NCBI GenBank assembly: GCA_030041195.1
Contig: JASHOI010000468.1
Coordinates: 1-47,586, forward strand
Direction: 5' to 3'
DNA from: Streptosporangiaceae bacterium
GTDB taxonomy: Bacteria > Actinomycetota > Actinomycetes > Streptosporangiales > Streptosporangiaceae
DNA: 47,586 nt
A program made the translations under genes and the position numbers. Positions 16,012 to 24,193 of this stretch are shown piece after piece. How positions within the stretch are numbered: the first letter of the stretch is position 1; every line of letters starts with the position of its first letter. Under the pieces are notes generated by a model that saw nothing but the letters and a program-made list of their open reading frames with translations, did no database searches and had not been told where the DNA came from.

Positions 16012-17213
16012 CCACGACCGGGACCCTCACGGTCGGGAAGCTGCGGCCGCTGGACCTGCTGCGGCTGTCCACGGCAGGGCTGCGCACCCGCAAGCTCCGC
16101 TCCGGGCTGTCGGCGCTCGGGATCACGATCGGCGTGGCCGCGATCGTCGCCGTCCTGGGGCTCTCGTCCTCCGCATCGGCGGGTCTGCTGAACGAGATCT
16201 CGGCGCTGGGCACCAACCTGCTCGTCGTGCAGAACGGCCAGACCCTCACCGGCCAGACCGCCGAGCTGCCCACCGCGGCCCCGGCCATGATCGGGGGCAT
16301 CGGCGGGGTGACCGAGGTGCAGGAGACCGGATCGGTCACCGGCGACGTCTACGGCAGCCAGCTCGTCCCCGCGATCGACACCAACGCGATCGGCATCGAG
16401 GCCGCCAGTCTCGGCCTGCTGCGCACGGTCGGGACGACCGTTGCCCAGGGCAGCTACCTCAACGCGGCGACCGCCGAGGAACCCGTCTGCGTGCTCGGCG
16501 CGGCTGCCGCCCAGCGTCTGGGGATCGACCGGGTGTACGCGGGCGAGCGGGTGTGGGCCGGCAACGCGTGGTGCTACGTGGCCGGCATTCTGAACCCTGC
16601 CGTGCTGGCCCCCGGCATCGACTCCTCGGTCCTGGTCGGGTTCCCCGCCGCCGAGCACTACCTCGGCTTCGACGGCCATCCCTCCACCATCTACGTGCGC
16701 GCCCAGACCAGCGAGGTCGACGCCGTGGACAACCTCCTCGCCGCCACCGCCAACCCCGAGAACCCCGGCGAAGTCGACGTGAGCCAGCCCTCGGCCGCTC
16801 TCGTCGCCCAGGCCGACGCCCAGGGCGCCTTCGACGGCCTCTTCCTGGGCCTCGGCGCGGTGGCCCTCCTGGTCGGAGCGGTCGGCGTGGCCAACATCAT
16901 GGTCATCTCCGTCCTCGAACGGCGCTCCGAGATCGGGCTGCGCCGCGCCCTCGGAGCCACCAAAGGGCACGTCCGGGTCCAGTTCCTCGCCGAAGCGGTG
17001 CTGCTCGCGTTCATCGGCGGCGCGGCCGGCGTCGGGGCGGGCGCCCTCGCCACCGCCATCTATGCCTGCGCAAAACACGAGGTTGTCGTCATCCCGCCCC
17101 AAGCCTGGGCCGGTAGCTTGGCCGCTGCCCTGATCATCGGCGCCCTCGCCGGGCTCCTGCCCGCCATCCGCGCCGCCCGCCTGTCACCCACACAAGCACT
17201 CTGGAGCATCTGA
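16008..17213 (+). CDS. ABC exporter permease, MacB/FtsX type
   Basis: The 401-residue protein begins at GTG 16008 (overlap GTGA). It has the MacB plan: helix 1 after [26 protein letters not shown], a large extracytoplasmic domain of about 220 residues, and three C-terminal helices ([66 protein letters not shown]). The coupling helix carries [19 protein letters not shown], the FtsX signature. With the ATPase, adaptor and lipoprotein it makes a four-gene operon whose members all overlap. Related systems export antibiotics, peptides or lipoproteins; the substrate here is unknown. Confidence 0.95.
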   Translation: MTTTGTLTVGKLRPLDLLRLSTAGLRTRKLRSGLSALGITIGVAAIVAVLGLSSSASAGLLNEISALGTNLLVVQNGQTLTGQTAELPTAAPAMIGGIGGVTEVQETGSVTGDVYGSQLVPAIDTNAIGIEAASLGLLRTVGTTVAQGSYLNAATAEEPVCVLGAAAAQRLGIDRVYAGERVWAGNAWCYVAGILNPAVLAPGIDSSVLVGFPAAEHYLGFDGHPSTIYVRAQTSEVDAVDNLLAATANPENPGEVDVSQPSAALVAQADAQGAFDGLFLGLGAVALLVGAVGVANIMVISVLERRSEIGLRRALGATKGHVRVQFLAEAVLLAFIGGAAGVGAGALATAIYACAKHEVVVIPPQAWAGSLAAALIIGALAGLLPAIRAARLSPTQALWSI

Positions 17214-17237
17214 GCACCTGCCGGACAGGAAAGACCA

Positions 17238-18149
17238 ATGACACAAGAGTCAACCGCAGCGAGCACCACCAGGCCGGCCGGGCCGATGACTGCTGAGCAG
17301 CGGGCAGCCTTCGATCGCGACGGCTACCTGATCATCCGGGGTGCGCTCGGCCCGGATGAGGCCGCGCACGCGCGCGACGCGATCGACCGCGTGCACGAGT
17401 CCATGGCCGAGGCGGGCGCACTGGGCCCGGACGGCTCGATGCACCTGCTCAGCGCCGTCGCGAACTGCCCGGAACTGGCCGGCCTGGTCAACCACCCGGC
17501 CACGTTTGGCTACGTGTGGTCGACCCTCGGCTGGAACATTCACGTCTACCACTCCCACCTCGACGTCCACCCGCCGGTCCGGGTGCCGATGCCGTTCCGG
17601 TTTGACTGGCACCAAGACGGCGGCAGGCAGAACCGCGAGATCGAGACGACACCGCGGCCGCGGCTGTCGGTGAAGCTGGCCTACTGGCTTTCCGATGTCT
17701 CCGTGCCCGGCCGCGGCAACCTGAAGGTCGTTCCCGGCAGCCACGTGGTGAACCGGATCGAGGGCCCGCCGCGGCGCGACATCGAATGGCCGGAGCCCGC
17801 TGGTGCCATCGAGGTGACCGCCGGGCCCGGTGACGCGGTGCTGTTCGACCGCCGGATCTGGCACGCCCGGTCACGTAACTACTCGGACCACACCCGCAAG
17901 GCGGTGTTCTTCGGCTACACCTACCGGTGGGCCGCCATCCGCGATGACGTCGCCTCGACGCGAGCCAGCGACTGGTTCGGCCGCCTGTCCCCCGTTCAGC
18001 AGCAGCTGCTGGGCGGTGCCGAGGACCCCGACGGGGACCACGCGTGGGGCCACGACCCGGCAACGACCCCGCTGTACGGCTGGCTGAAGGACCGGGGCTT
18101 GCTCAACCCGGCGAATCCGCCGCTGCAGCCCTTAGGGCCGATCAGATGA
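17238..18149 (+). CDS. Phytanoyl-CoA dioxygenase (PhyH) family protein
   Basis: The 303-residue protein is an Fe(II)/2-oxoglutarate oxygenase of the PhyH type. The Fe ligands are visible as His125 and Asp127 in DWHQDGG and His209 in RRIWHARSRN; an Arg in the following HTRKAVFFGY strand fits 2-oxoglutarate binding. The N-terminus FDRDGYLIIRGALGPDE is the family start. CAGGAAAG lies a few bases before ATG 17238, and only 24 bases separate it from the exporter permease, so read-through from that operon is possible. It meets the FAD oxidoreductase tail to tail with an 8-base overlap. Members hydroxylate acyl-CoAs, ectoine, phosphonates or natural products; substrate unknown. Confidence 0.93.
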   Translation: MTQESTAASTTRPAGPMTAEQRAAFDRDGYLIIRGALGPDEAAHARDAIDRVHESMAEAGALGPDGSMHLLSAVANCPELAGLVNHPATFGYVWSTLGWNIHVYHSHLDVHPPVRVPMPFRFDWHQDGGRQNREIETTPRPRLSVKLAYWLSDVSVPGRGNLKVVPGSHVVNRIEGPPRRDIEWPEPAGAIEVTAGPGDAVLFDRRIWHARSRNYSDHTRKAVFFGYTYRWAAIRDDVASTRASDWFGRLSPVQQQLLGGAEDPDGDHAWGHDPATTPLYGWLKDRGLLNPANPPLQPLGPIR

Positions 18150-19317
18150 TCCCCTGCTCGCGGTAGGGCCGGCCGTCCGCTATCCGCTGATAGCCGAGCC
18201 GGGTGAGATCTACGGTCCGGTAATCGCCGTGCACGGCCAACTCGGCCAGCGCGCGGCCGATGGCCGGGGCGTGCATGAGACCGTGGCCGGAAAACCCGCA
18301 CGCGATGTGGAAGTTGCCCAGATGACCCGGCCAGCGGCCGATGATCATGTTGCCATCGAACCGGTTCTGGTCGTAGAGCCCCGTCCCCGACGACTTCAGC
18401 CGCAACCGGTCGAGGGCGGGGAAGCGGTGCGCCAGCGCGGGCCACACCGTGGCGTCAAAGTGCTCAGCGGCCCCGTCGAGTGAGAAGTTGAACGAGGCGG
18501 GCTCGGCGTAGTTGACGACGCCCGCGTGCACGCCAGCGCCCTCGGGCCGCGCGGCAAGGTGGGCCGGGTCCTTCACGAACGGCAGCTCCGACAGCCGCAC
18601 CGGGACGTCGGCGTAGTGCTCGAACCTGCGCATCGGCTCGACCGGCAGCTTCCACCCGAGCTGCGCGGCCAGACCGGGGGTCCAGCACCCGGCCGTGGCG
18701 ATGACCGTCTCGGCCGTGACGTCGCGCCCAGACTCCAGCCGGACGCGGGTGACCCGGGCGCCAGATGTCGCGAAGCCCACCGCGCGGTCGGTCAGGAACC
18801 GCGCGCCCAGCCGCTGGGCCCGTTGCCGCAGGCCCGCCAGGAAGCTGCTCGGGTCCAGCCACCCGTCGCCAGCGGAGAAGACCCCGCCGGCCAGATCATC
18901 GGTCCGGATCTGCGGATAGCGGTCCGCGATCTCCCGCGGCGACAGCCACCGCGCGTCGACGCCGTGCGCAAGCTGCACCCGAAGGCTCCCGCTGAGGCTG
19001 CTCGCGGACCCGCGGTCGCAGATGAAGAGGTAGCCGTTCTGGACCCAGCCAAGGCCGGGAACCTGGTCACCGGTTCCGCCGGCGACAAACGCACGCCAGT
19101 CCCGGATCACCTCGTGCGTGTATCGGGACATGGCGATGTTCTCCGGGCAGCTGAACAGCTGCCGGACCCCGCCGGACGCGCGGGGGCTTGCGGCCTTCGC
19201 GTACGTGGGATCGGGTTCGAGCACCACGACCCCGGGGGTGCCGGGTGCCTGCCTGAGGAACCCGGCGGCGGCGCTCCCGACGGCACCACCTCCGATGATC
19301 ACGACGTCGGCGCGCAC
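18142..19317 (-). CDS. FAD-dependent amine/amino-acid oxidase-like (DAO family)
   Basis: From GTG 19317 the protein is 391 residues. GGGAGG six bases upstream fixes this start; the earlier ATG at 19398 would add an Arg-rich tail overlapping the hydrolase gene. VRADVVIIGGGAVGSAAAGFLRQ is the FAD-binding Rossmann motif. The DAO fold continues with RASGGVRQLF, a central WLDPSSFLAGL segment, TVIATAGCWTP and the C-terminal CGFSGHGLMHAPAIGRALAEL flavin contact. Such enzymes oxidise sarcosine, glycine, D-amino acids or other amines. It is the second gene of a unit with the alpha/beta hydrolase 13 bases upstream. Confidence 0.93.
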   Translation of the reverse strand: MRADVVIIGGGAVGSAAAGFLRQAPGTPGVVVLEPDPTYAKAASPRASGGVRQLFSCPENIAMSRYTHEVIRDWRAFVAGGTGDQVPGLGWVQNGYLFICDRGSASSLSGSLRVQLAHGVDARWLSPREIADRYPQIRTDDLAGGVFSAGDGWLDPSSFLAGLRQRAQRLGARFLTDRAVGFATSGARVTRVRLESGRDVTAETVIATAGCWTPGLAAQLGWKLPVEPMRRFEHYADVPVRLSELPFVKDPAHLAARPEGAGVHAGVVNYAEPASFNFSLDGAAEHFDATVWPALAHRFPALDRLRLKSSGTGLYDQNRFDGNMIIGRWPGHLGNFHIACGFSGHGLMHAPAIGRALAELAVHGDYRTVDLTRLGYQRIADGRPYREQGII

Positions 19318-19330
19318 CGCCCGCCTCCCT

Positions 19331-20215
19331 CTACCCCTGTTGCGGCGATCTGTCCCCGATCGCGGCCATGATCTCGCGCGTGACCTCGCCGGGATCATCT
19401 AGGGGCAGGAACGCGCGGCCAGCCGCGACCGTGGCCAGGCTGCCTCGCGGGAAAGCCGCGCTCAGCTGACGTCCCAGCTCGACCCGGAAGAACGGGTCGG
19501 CCTCTCCCCACAGGATCCGCACCGGGCCGGTGAACCGGCCGAACCGGCTGGCCGCGTCGAGGAGCACGCGCGGATGGACGCCCCTGGCGAACTTGGCAAG
19601 GTCGCGGCGGATCGCCTTGCCGGCCAGCGGCTGAATCCAGTCGCCGGTCAGCCCGGGGTCGAGCGGGCCGCTGGTCAGCGGCCCGTAGGCGAGCCGGCCG
19701 TGCCGCACCGTTTCCGACCGCAGCCCCGGGACCAGGCACGCGACCACCGCGGGATGGCGCAGCGCGCTGAAGAGCGGCACGAAGGCCCGGGGCGGAAAGG
19801 CGCGGAACGCGTCGCAGTTGGTCAGGACAGCGGCGCCGATCCGGCTGCTGTCCGCGCCGAGCATGACCTGGCAGATCGCCCCGCCGGTGTCGTTGCCGAC
19901 GATCGTCACGTCGCTGAGCCCCAGCGCGGTGATGAAGTCCAGCACGAGCTGCGCCATCCCCTGGGGCGAGAGGTCGGCGTCGGCGTTCATCGGCTGCCGG
20001 TGGGCCCCGAGCGGGAGCGTCGGCGCGTAGCTGCGGACGCCCTCGGCCGCGAGACGTTCGGCAACGGGTTCCCAGAGCCGGCCGTCGACGAGAACCCCGT
20101 GCACGAACACGACCGGCGGGCTGGAACTTGAGGCCGGACCCGCGGCACGGTAAGCGAGCTTGCCCTGCGGCAGGTCGGCGACTGCGGACGCGGTGGAAGC
20201 ATCATTAGTGGCCAT
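19331..20215 (-). CDS. Alpha/beta hydrolase, haloalkane dehalogenase/epoxide hydrolase-like, lacking the usual His
   Basis: From ATG 20215 the protein is 294 residues. VVFVHGVLVDGRLW is the oxyanion-hole region and VTIVGNDTGGAI carries an Asp nucleophile (Asp109), as in haloalkane dehalogenases and epoxide hydrolases. The acid appears in ILWGEADPFF. Where the catalytic histidine should stand (GHF in homologues; present in the enzyme at 41026) this protein reads AAGRAFLPLDDP, with no His. Either another residue substitutes or it is not a classical hydrolase. The start lies just past a TetR-type operator, so the adjacent TetR probably represses it. The oxidoreductase follows in the same unit. 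Confidence 0.85.
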   Translation of the reverse strand: MATNDASTASAVADLPQGKLAYRAAGPASSSSPPVVFVHGVLVDGRLWEPVAERLAAEGVRSYAPTLPLGAHRQPMNADADLSPQGMAQLVLDFITALGLSDVTIVGNDTGGAICQVMLGADSSRIGAAVLTNCDAFRAFPPRAFVPLFSALRHPAVVACLVPGLRSETVRHGRLAYGPLTSGPLDPGLTGDWIQPLAGKAIRRDLAKFARGVHPRVLLDAASRFGRFTGPVRILWGEADPFFRVELGRQLSAAFPRGSLATVAAGRAFLPLDDPGEVTREIMAAIGDRSPQQG

Positions 20216-20221
20216 GGAATA

Positions 20222-20246
20222 AAACATACAATCAGTATGTATGTTT
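20222..20246. promoter_or_regulatory. TetR-type operator
   Basis: AAACATAC (20222-20229) and GTATGTTT (20239-20246) form a perfect 8-bp inverted repeat with a 9-base spacer; an inner, overlapping repeat ACATAC-N5-GTATGT gives a second phasing. The element lies between the divergent hydrolase and tetR genes and resembles the ACATAC/GTATGT operators known for AcrR-like TetR proteins. It ends six bases from the hydrolase start, so binding would block that gene. Confidence 0.7.
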
Positions 20247-20277
20247 GTCGAGACCGGTATGCAAGCTCGGCTGCGAT

Positions 20278-20916
20278 ATGGAGAATCGGAGAGTGTCATC
20301 TCAGACTTCCGCCGCGCCACGGCCGCGGCGCACGCAGGCCGACCGCTCCGCCGCGACCCGTGACGCGCTGCTGACGGCCGCGCGCCGGCTGTTCGCCACA
20401 CACGGCTTCGCCGACGTGCCGGCCGACGCGATCGTCGCCGAGGCGGGAGTCACGCGCGGGGCGCTGTATCACCACTTCGCGGACAAGACCGCGCTGTTCG
20501 ACGCCGTTATGGAGGCGGTCGAGGCCGACATCGCCCGCAGGCTCGCCGACGACGTGGCCGCCGCGGGGATCTCCGACCCGGTCGAGGCGCTGCGGCACGC
20601 GGTGCGGACCTGGCTGGACATCTGCGTAGAGCCGGAAATTCACCGCATCGCGCTCATCGACGGGCCGTCGGTCCTGGGCTGGGTGCGCTGGCGGGAGGTG
20701 TGCCAGCAGCACGTGTTCGGACTGGTGCAGGCCCTGCTGGCGCAGGGGATTGAGCTCGGGCGCATCCGGGCCCAGCCAGCGCGCCCGCTCGCACATGTGA
20801 TCATGGGCGCCGGCGACGAGGCCGGCCTGTACGTCGCGGAATCGCCGGACCGCGCGCGGGCGCGCAGCGAGATGATCGAGGTTCTCGACCAGCTCATCGA
20901 CGGCGTGACGCCCTGA
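20278..20916 (+). CDS. TetR/AcrR-family regulator
   Basis: From ATG 20278 the protein is 212 residues; a GTG at 20293 with GGAGA upstream is an alternative that removes five residues. The HTH is RDALLTAARRLFATHGFADVPADAIVAEAGVTRGALYHHFADKTALFDAV, the standard TetR N-terminus. The remaining 140 residues are a helical ligand domain (TWLDICVEPEIHRIALIDGPSVLGWVRWREVCQQH) of the kind found in many actinobacterial TetRs. It diverges from the hydrolase-oxidoreductase unit, with a clear operator in between. The effector is unknown. Confidence 0.93.
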   Translation: MENRRVSSQTSAAPRPRRTQADRSAATRDALLTAARRLFATHGFADVPADAIVAEAGVTRGALYHHFADKTALFDAVMEAVEADIARRLADDVAAAGISDPVEALRHAVRTWLDICVEPEIHRIALIDGPSVLGWVRWREVCQQHVFGLVQALLAQGIELGRIRAQPARPLAHVIMGAGDEAGLYVAESPDRARARSEMIEVLDQLIDGVTP

Positions 20917-20956
20917 CGGCTCGAGTTCTGTCGGTACGGCGTGCCAGCGTGAGGGC

Positions 20957-21610
20957 ATGAACAGGCTCAGCACGCCGGAGATCGTCGACGCGCGGCTCGC
21001 CGACTGGCGCAAGCTCGCCCAGGCCCTGCACGCGCGCTACCGGGTCGCGGATTTCACGGCCGCGGCGGCGTTTGCCGCCGCCGTCGCGGACGCGGCCGAG
21101 TCCGCCGGCCACGACCCCGATCTCAAGATCACCCGCAAGGTGGTCGACGTCTCGTTGTGCACCCGCGAGGACGGCTTGTGGATCACCGAGAAGGACATCG
21201 CCCTGGCGCGGACGATCAGCGAGATCGCGCGCCAGCAGGGGCTCGCGTCCGAGCCGGCGGCCGTGGCACAGCTCGAGATCGCCCTGGACACCGCGGACGA
21301 GAATGGTGTCGCCCCGTTCTGGTCGGCGCTGCTCACCGGCAGTCCGGACAACAAGATCTACGACTCCGTGTTCGACCCGGCCGGCCGGGTACCGAACCTG
21401 TGGTTCCAGGCCACCGGCGAGCACGAGACTCCCCGCCAGCGCTGGCATTTCGACCTGTGGCTCGCACCCGAGGCGGCGCAAGAGCGGATCGCGGCAGCGG
21501 TCGCGGCGGGCGGGTCGGTCGTCGATGACTCCGAGGCGCCGTCCTACACCGTGCTTGCCGACCCCGACGGCAATCGGGCCTGTGTCTGCACCTGCCTCGA
21601 CCGAAGCTGA
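20957..21610 (+). CDS. PCD-like (pterin dehydratase) plus VOC domain fusion
   Basis: The 217-residue protein has two parts. Residues 10-95 resemble pterin-4a-carbinolamine dehydratase: LADWRKLAQALHARYRVADFTAAAAF, AGHDPDLKITRKVVDVSL, then GLWITEKDIALARTISEIA. The motif is degenerate: the usual His-His pair reads HD and the usual Thr-His reads CTR, so dehydratase activity is doubtful. Residues 105-215 are a glyoxalase/VOC-like domain (QLEIALDTADENGVAPFWSALLT, NLWFQATGE, WHFDLWL, YTVLADPDGNRACVCTC). This fusion is seen in other actinobacteria without a defined role. It follows tetR on the same strand after 40 bases and may be co-transcribed. Confidence 0.82.
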   Translation: MNRLSTPEIVDARLADWRKLAQALHARYRVADFTAAAAFAAAVADAAESAGHDPDLKITRKVVDVSLCTREDGLWITEKDIALARTISEIARQQGLASEPAAVAQLEIALDTADENGVAPFWSALLTGSPDNKIYDSVFDPAGRVPNLWFQATGEHETPRQRWHFDLWLAPEAAQERIAAAVAAGGSVVDDSEAPSYTVLADPDGNRACVCTCLDRS

Positions 21611-21637
21611 CGCCCGCCCCGGGCGCACGTTCCGCGT

Positions 21638-21865
21638 TCAGGCTGCGGGCGGTTCCAGGATCGTGACGCTTTCTGCGTCGACTGGCTCGGGAACCGGCGC
21701 GCCCGCCCGGCGGAGCATGGCGATGTGCCCGGCCAGCGCTTCGAGCATCAGATGCTCGGTCTCATTGCGGGTAGCTCCGGCGGCGACGACTCCAAGCAAG
21801 TCAGGGGAGTACGCCGAGTAGCCAACCTGTTCGTTGCCCTCGAAGACAACCACATAGCCCTTCAC
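21638..21865 (-). CDS. Orphan HicB-like antitoxin domain protein
   Basis: A 75-residue protein from GTG 21865, with AAAGGAGG just upstream; an earlier start at 21889 lacks a site. VKGYVVVFEGNEQVGYSAYSPDLLGVVAAGATRNETEHLMLEALAGHIAMLRRAGAPVPEP is the compact HicB fold: partially degraded RNase-H-like strands with 'gysAysPDLpGv.a.G.t.eea...m.eai..h...l...g...p.P'. No HicA-like RNA-binding toxin gene is on either side, and no DNA-binding tail is present. It is therefore a solitary HicB-like protein, perhaps regulatory or a remnant of a lost pair. Confidence 0.8.
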   Translation of the reverse strand: MKGYVVVFEGNEQVGYSAYSPDLLGVVAAGATRNETEHLMLEALAGHIAMLRRAGAPVPEPVDAESVTILEPPAA

Positions 21866-22024
21866 GGCCCTCCTTTCGCAAGCCCGCATGTTTCAGGATG
21901 CTCGATTCCGTCAGGGGCTTCAAGGTGGCATTGCTCACCGTTTGGCGACCGGGTGCGGTCCATCCGGGAAGTACTGTGGCTGGCGCCGACGGACGAGTGG
22001 GCCAGCCAGAGGAGGGTGACCGCG

Positions 22025-22270
22025 ATGAGCGATGAACGGGGCGACGAGACGAGCGGCGAGACCCGTGACCCGGAAGGGGAAGTTCTCCGGGAGGAGCTCG
22101 CCCGCAACGTGGTCGAGCCGAAACACCTGCCCCCGGGCTACCAGCTAGAAGGGCCCGCGGAGCCGGGCGAGGATGCCGACGTGCCCGGCGTGCTGGGCGG
22201 CCCGGGAATCACGATCGTCTCCGAGGACGAGGACGAGCCGGACAATCGGTGGCAGGAGCATCGCCGGTAA
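22025..22270 (+). CDS. Small acidic hypothetical protein
   Basis: An 81-residue product from ATG 22025, preceded by GGAGGGTGACC. It is strongly acidic and hydrophilic, with many Glu/Asp/Gly/Pro (MSDERGDETSGETRDPEGE; PAEPGEDADVPGVLGG; SEDEDEPDNRW). No known domain, membrane segment or signal peptide is seen; it is probably disordered. The strong ribosome site and matching codon use support a real gene. It diverges from the HicB-like gene by 159 bases and runs convergent with the large unknown protein gene. Function unknown. Confidence 0.65.
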   Translation: MSDERGDETSGETRDPEGEVLREELARNVVEPKHLPPGYQLEGPAEPGEDADVPGVLGGPGITIVSEDEDEPDNRWQEHRR

Positions 22271-22284
22271 ACACCGCGCACTCT

Positions 22285-24174
22285 TCAGCCGGCGCGCTTC
22301 GGCCGGCTGGCCGCCCGGTGGGCGGACCTGCGCGCGGCCTTGGCGATCACCTTGTCGGGATGATGCTCGCCGATCAGCGACAGCGCGCTGGCCGCGTCCG
22401 GGTGGGGTGACCGTGACATGGCGTCGAATATCTGCTGTTCCTGCCCGGGCGGGACCGAGTCGCGGATCTGCTGGGGAAGCTCGTCCGGGTCGTCGGACGA
22501 GGCGGTCAGAACGTCGGTGAGCAGCCAGGCCAGGTCCGCGAGCCCGGGCTCGAGGCCGGCCAGCACGGTGACTCCTGGCTCGCCGCCGGCGAGCTCGGTC
22601 AGCGAGATCTTCGCGTACGCGCGCAGCTCTTCCCGGGCGAGGGCCTCTCGCCACGCGGGCTCGGCGGCGGTGCCCAGCTGGTTCACGGTCCCGATCGCGA
22701 TCAGCCGTTGAGCGGGGCCGCCGTCGGCGGCGGCCGCGAGCAGCTCACCTGCCGCCACGTCCGCGGCTCTCAGCTCCAGCCAGGCCGCTGTCTCGGCCTC
22801 GATCTCCTCGTCGTCGAGATCCACGGCCGCGGCCAGCAGATCCGCGGCGGTCATCTGGTCAGACGGCGGCAGCAGCGGGGTCTCCACGCCCTCGTCCTCG
22901 AGCTGCTCGCGCATGGCCCAAGTGCCGAGCGCCGTCAGCCGTGCCACAGGACCGTCGTCACTGCTCTCGTCGGATGGCTGTTCCGGCAGCGATACGGCGC
23001 CCAGCTCCGCGAGCTGGCCCAGCAGGTCCTGCGCCGGATCCCCGTGCGTGCGGGTCCACGACCGCCAGGCCTTGGCCGCCTGGGCCGGCTCCAGCTCGGC
23101 GGTGGCGACTTCCATGATCACGTCCGAGGCCTCGCTGACCGGCACGCCCGCCGTGCGGGCCAGGAACAGCAGCATGAACAGCGTCCCGCCGGCGCCGGTG
23201 AAATCGAGCAGGTGGCCCCGGCGCGTGTCTTCGACGGCATCTTCTTCCGGCCGGCTGAGAACGGATGCCAGCGCCGCGGACCAGACGTCCAGGGCGTCCT
23301 CGTCCGATCCGCCCGGCCAGCGGCTCATGGTCTCGCCAGGCTGCACGCGCGCATAGTCGGTATCTGGCTCGAGGAAGCCGACATCGAGTGCGATCTCGAA
23401 CAGCCGGGCGAGCTCCTTGACATCCTGCATGTTCCCGACCGCGGGCAGGTCCGGTGCACCCGGCAGCGGCTCGGGAACCTTGCTGGATTTGACCGGAACG
23501 GCGATGCCCAGCTCGGTTGCCGCGGCGACCGTGTCCGCGGCGGTCAGCTCCCCATCCAAAGTGAGATTGCGGCCGGGGCCGGCCCACTCGGCGAGCCTGC
23601 GGACCCGCCCGAGCAGTGGCGCGGCCCTGCTCATCGCGGCCAGCTCCGGCTCGGCAGGCAGGCGCACCGGCGGCAGCCGGTCGGGCAGCCCGAATGCCTC
23701 CTTCAGATCGAAGTCCTCGCCGTCCAGCTCGAGGTCGTCGTCCGGAGCAAAATCGTCCAGCTCGAGGTCGTCCGCCCGGCCCGCGTTTATCCGGTCCTTA
23801 TGCAGGACCGCGCTTGCGAACTGCGGCGCCACTATCTCGTCGAGCTCGCGCACCAGCGGCTCCGCGTCCTTCGCGGTGATCGCGCCGGTGTCGGCAAGGA
23901 ACGTCAGCAGGTCCCGGACGGCCGGGACAGTGCCCGCGATGTCGTCCGCATCCAGTACCGCCATCTCGCGCGGGTACACCCGCAACAGCAGTTCGCGAAC
24001 GTCGCCGGGATCCAGCTCAGCCGGGTCGTCCACGCCGAGATGATCGCGCAGCAAGCTCAGGAGCAGCCGCAGTTCCTCGGCGTCCGCAGCGGGGTCGCCG
24101 CTGAGCTTCGGCGAGGCGCTGCGGGCCCACCGGGTAAACCCCTTCAGCGTGGCATCGACCGGATCGCTCGGCAC
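22285..24174 (-). CDS. Large hypothetical protein, acidic and helical
   Basis: About 629 residues from GTG 24174; GTGs at 24180 and 24183 are close alternatives and none has a strong ribosome site. The sequence is mostly helical and acidic, with an Asp/Glu-Leu tract (ADDLELDDFAPDDDLELDGEDFDL). VARLTALGTWAMREQLEDEGV is a pattern seen in several long actinobacterial proteins of unknown function. A helical-repeat look marks the C-terminus (IFDAMSRSPHPDAASALSLIGEHHPDKVIAKAARRSA). No catalytic motif, signal or membrane segment was recognised. It follows the DUF574 methyltransferase gene by 19 bases on the same strand. Function unknown. Confidence 0.8.
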   Translation of the reverse strand: MPSDPVDATLKGFTRWARSASPKLSGDPAADAEELRLLLSLLRDHLGVDDPAELDPGDVRELLLRVYPREMAVLDADDIAGTVPAVRDLLTFLADTGAITAKDAEPLVRELDEIVAPQFASAVLHKDRINAGRADDLELDDFAPDDDLELDGEDFDLKEAFGLPDRLPPVRLPAEPELAAMSRAAPLLGRVRRLAEWAGPGRNLTLDGELTAADTVAAATELGIAVPVKSSKVPEPLPGAPDLPAVGNMQDVKELARLFEIALDVGFLEPDTDYARVQPGETMSRWPGGSDEDALDVWSAALASVLSRPEEDAVEDTRRGHLLDFTGAGGTLFMLLFLARTAGVPVSEASDVIMEVATAELEPAQAAKAWRSWTRTHGDPAQDLLGQLAELGAVSLPEQPSDESSDDGPVARLTALGTWAMREQLEDEGVETPLLPPSDQMTAADLLAAAVDLDDEEIEAETAAWLELRAADVAAGELLAAAADGGPAQRLIAIGTVNQLGTAAEPAWREALAREELRAYAKISLTELAGGEPGVTVLAGLEPGLADLAWLLTDVLTASSDDPDELPQQIRDSVPPGQEQQIFDAMSRSPHPDAASALSLIGEHHPDKVIAKAARRSAHRAASRPKRAG

Positions 24175-24193
24175 GGCCACCACCCTAGTGGGC

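Noticed and set aside
21638..22270. HicA/HicB toxin-antitoxin pair with the small acidic protein as toxin
   Set aside because: The acidic protein is divergent, has no HicA-like RNA-binding fold and is strongly negatively charged.
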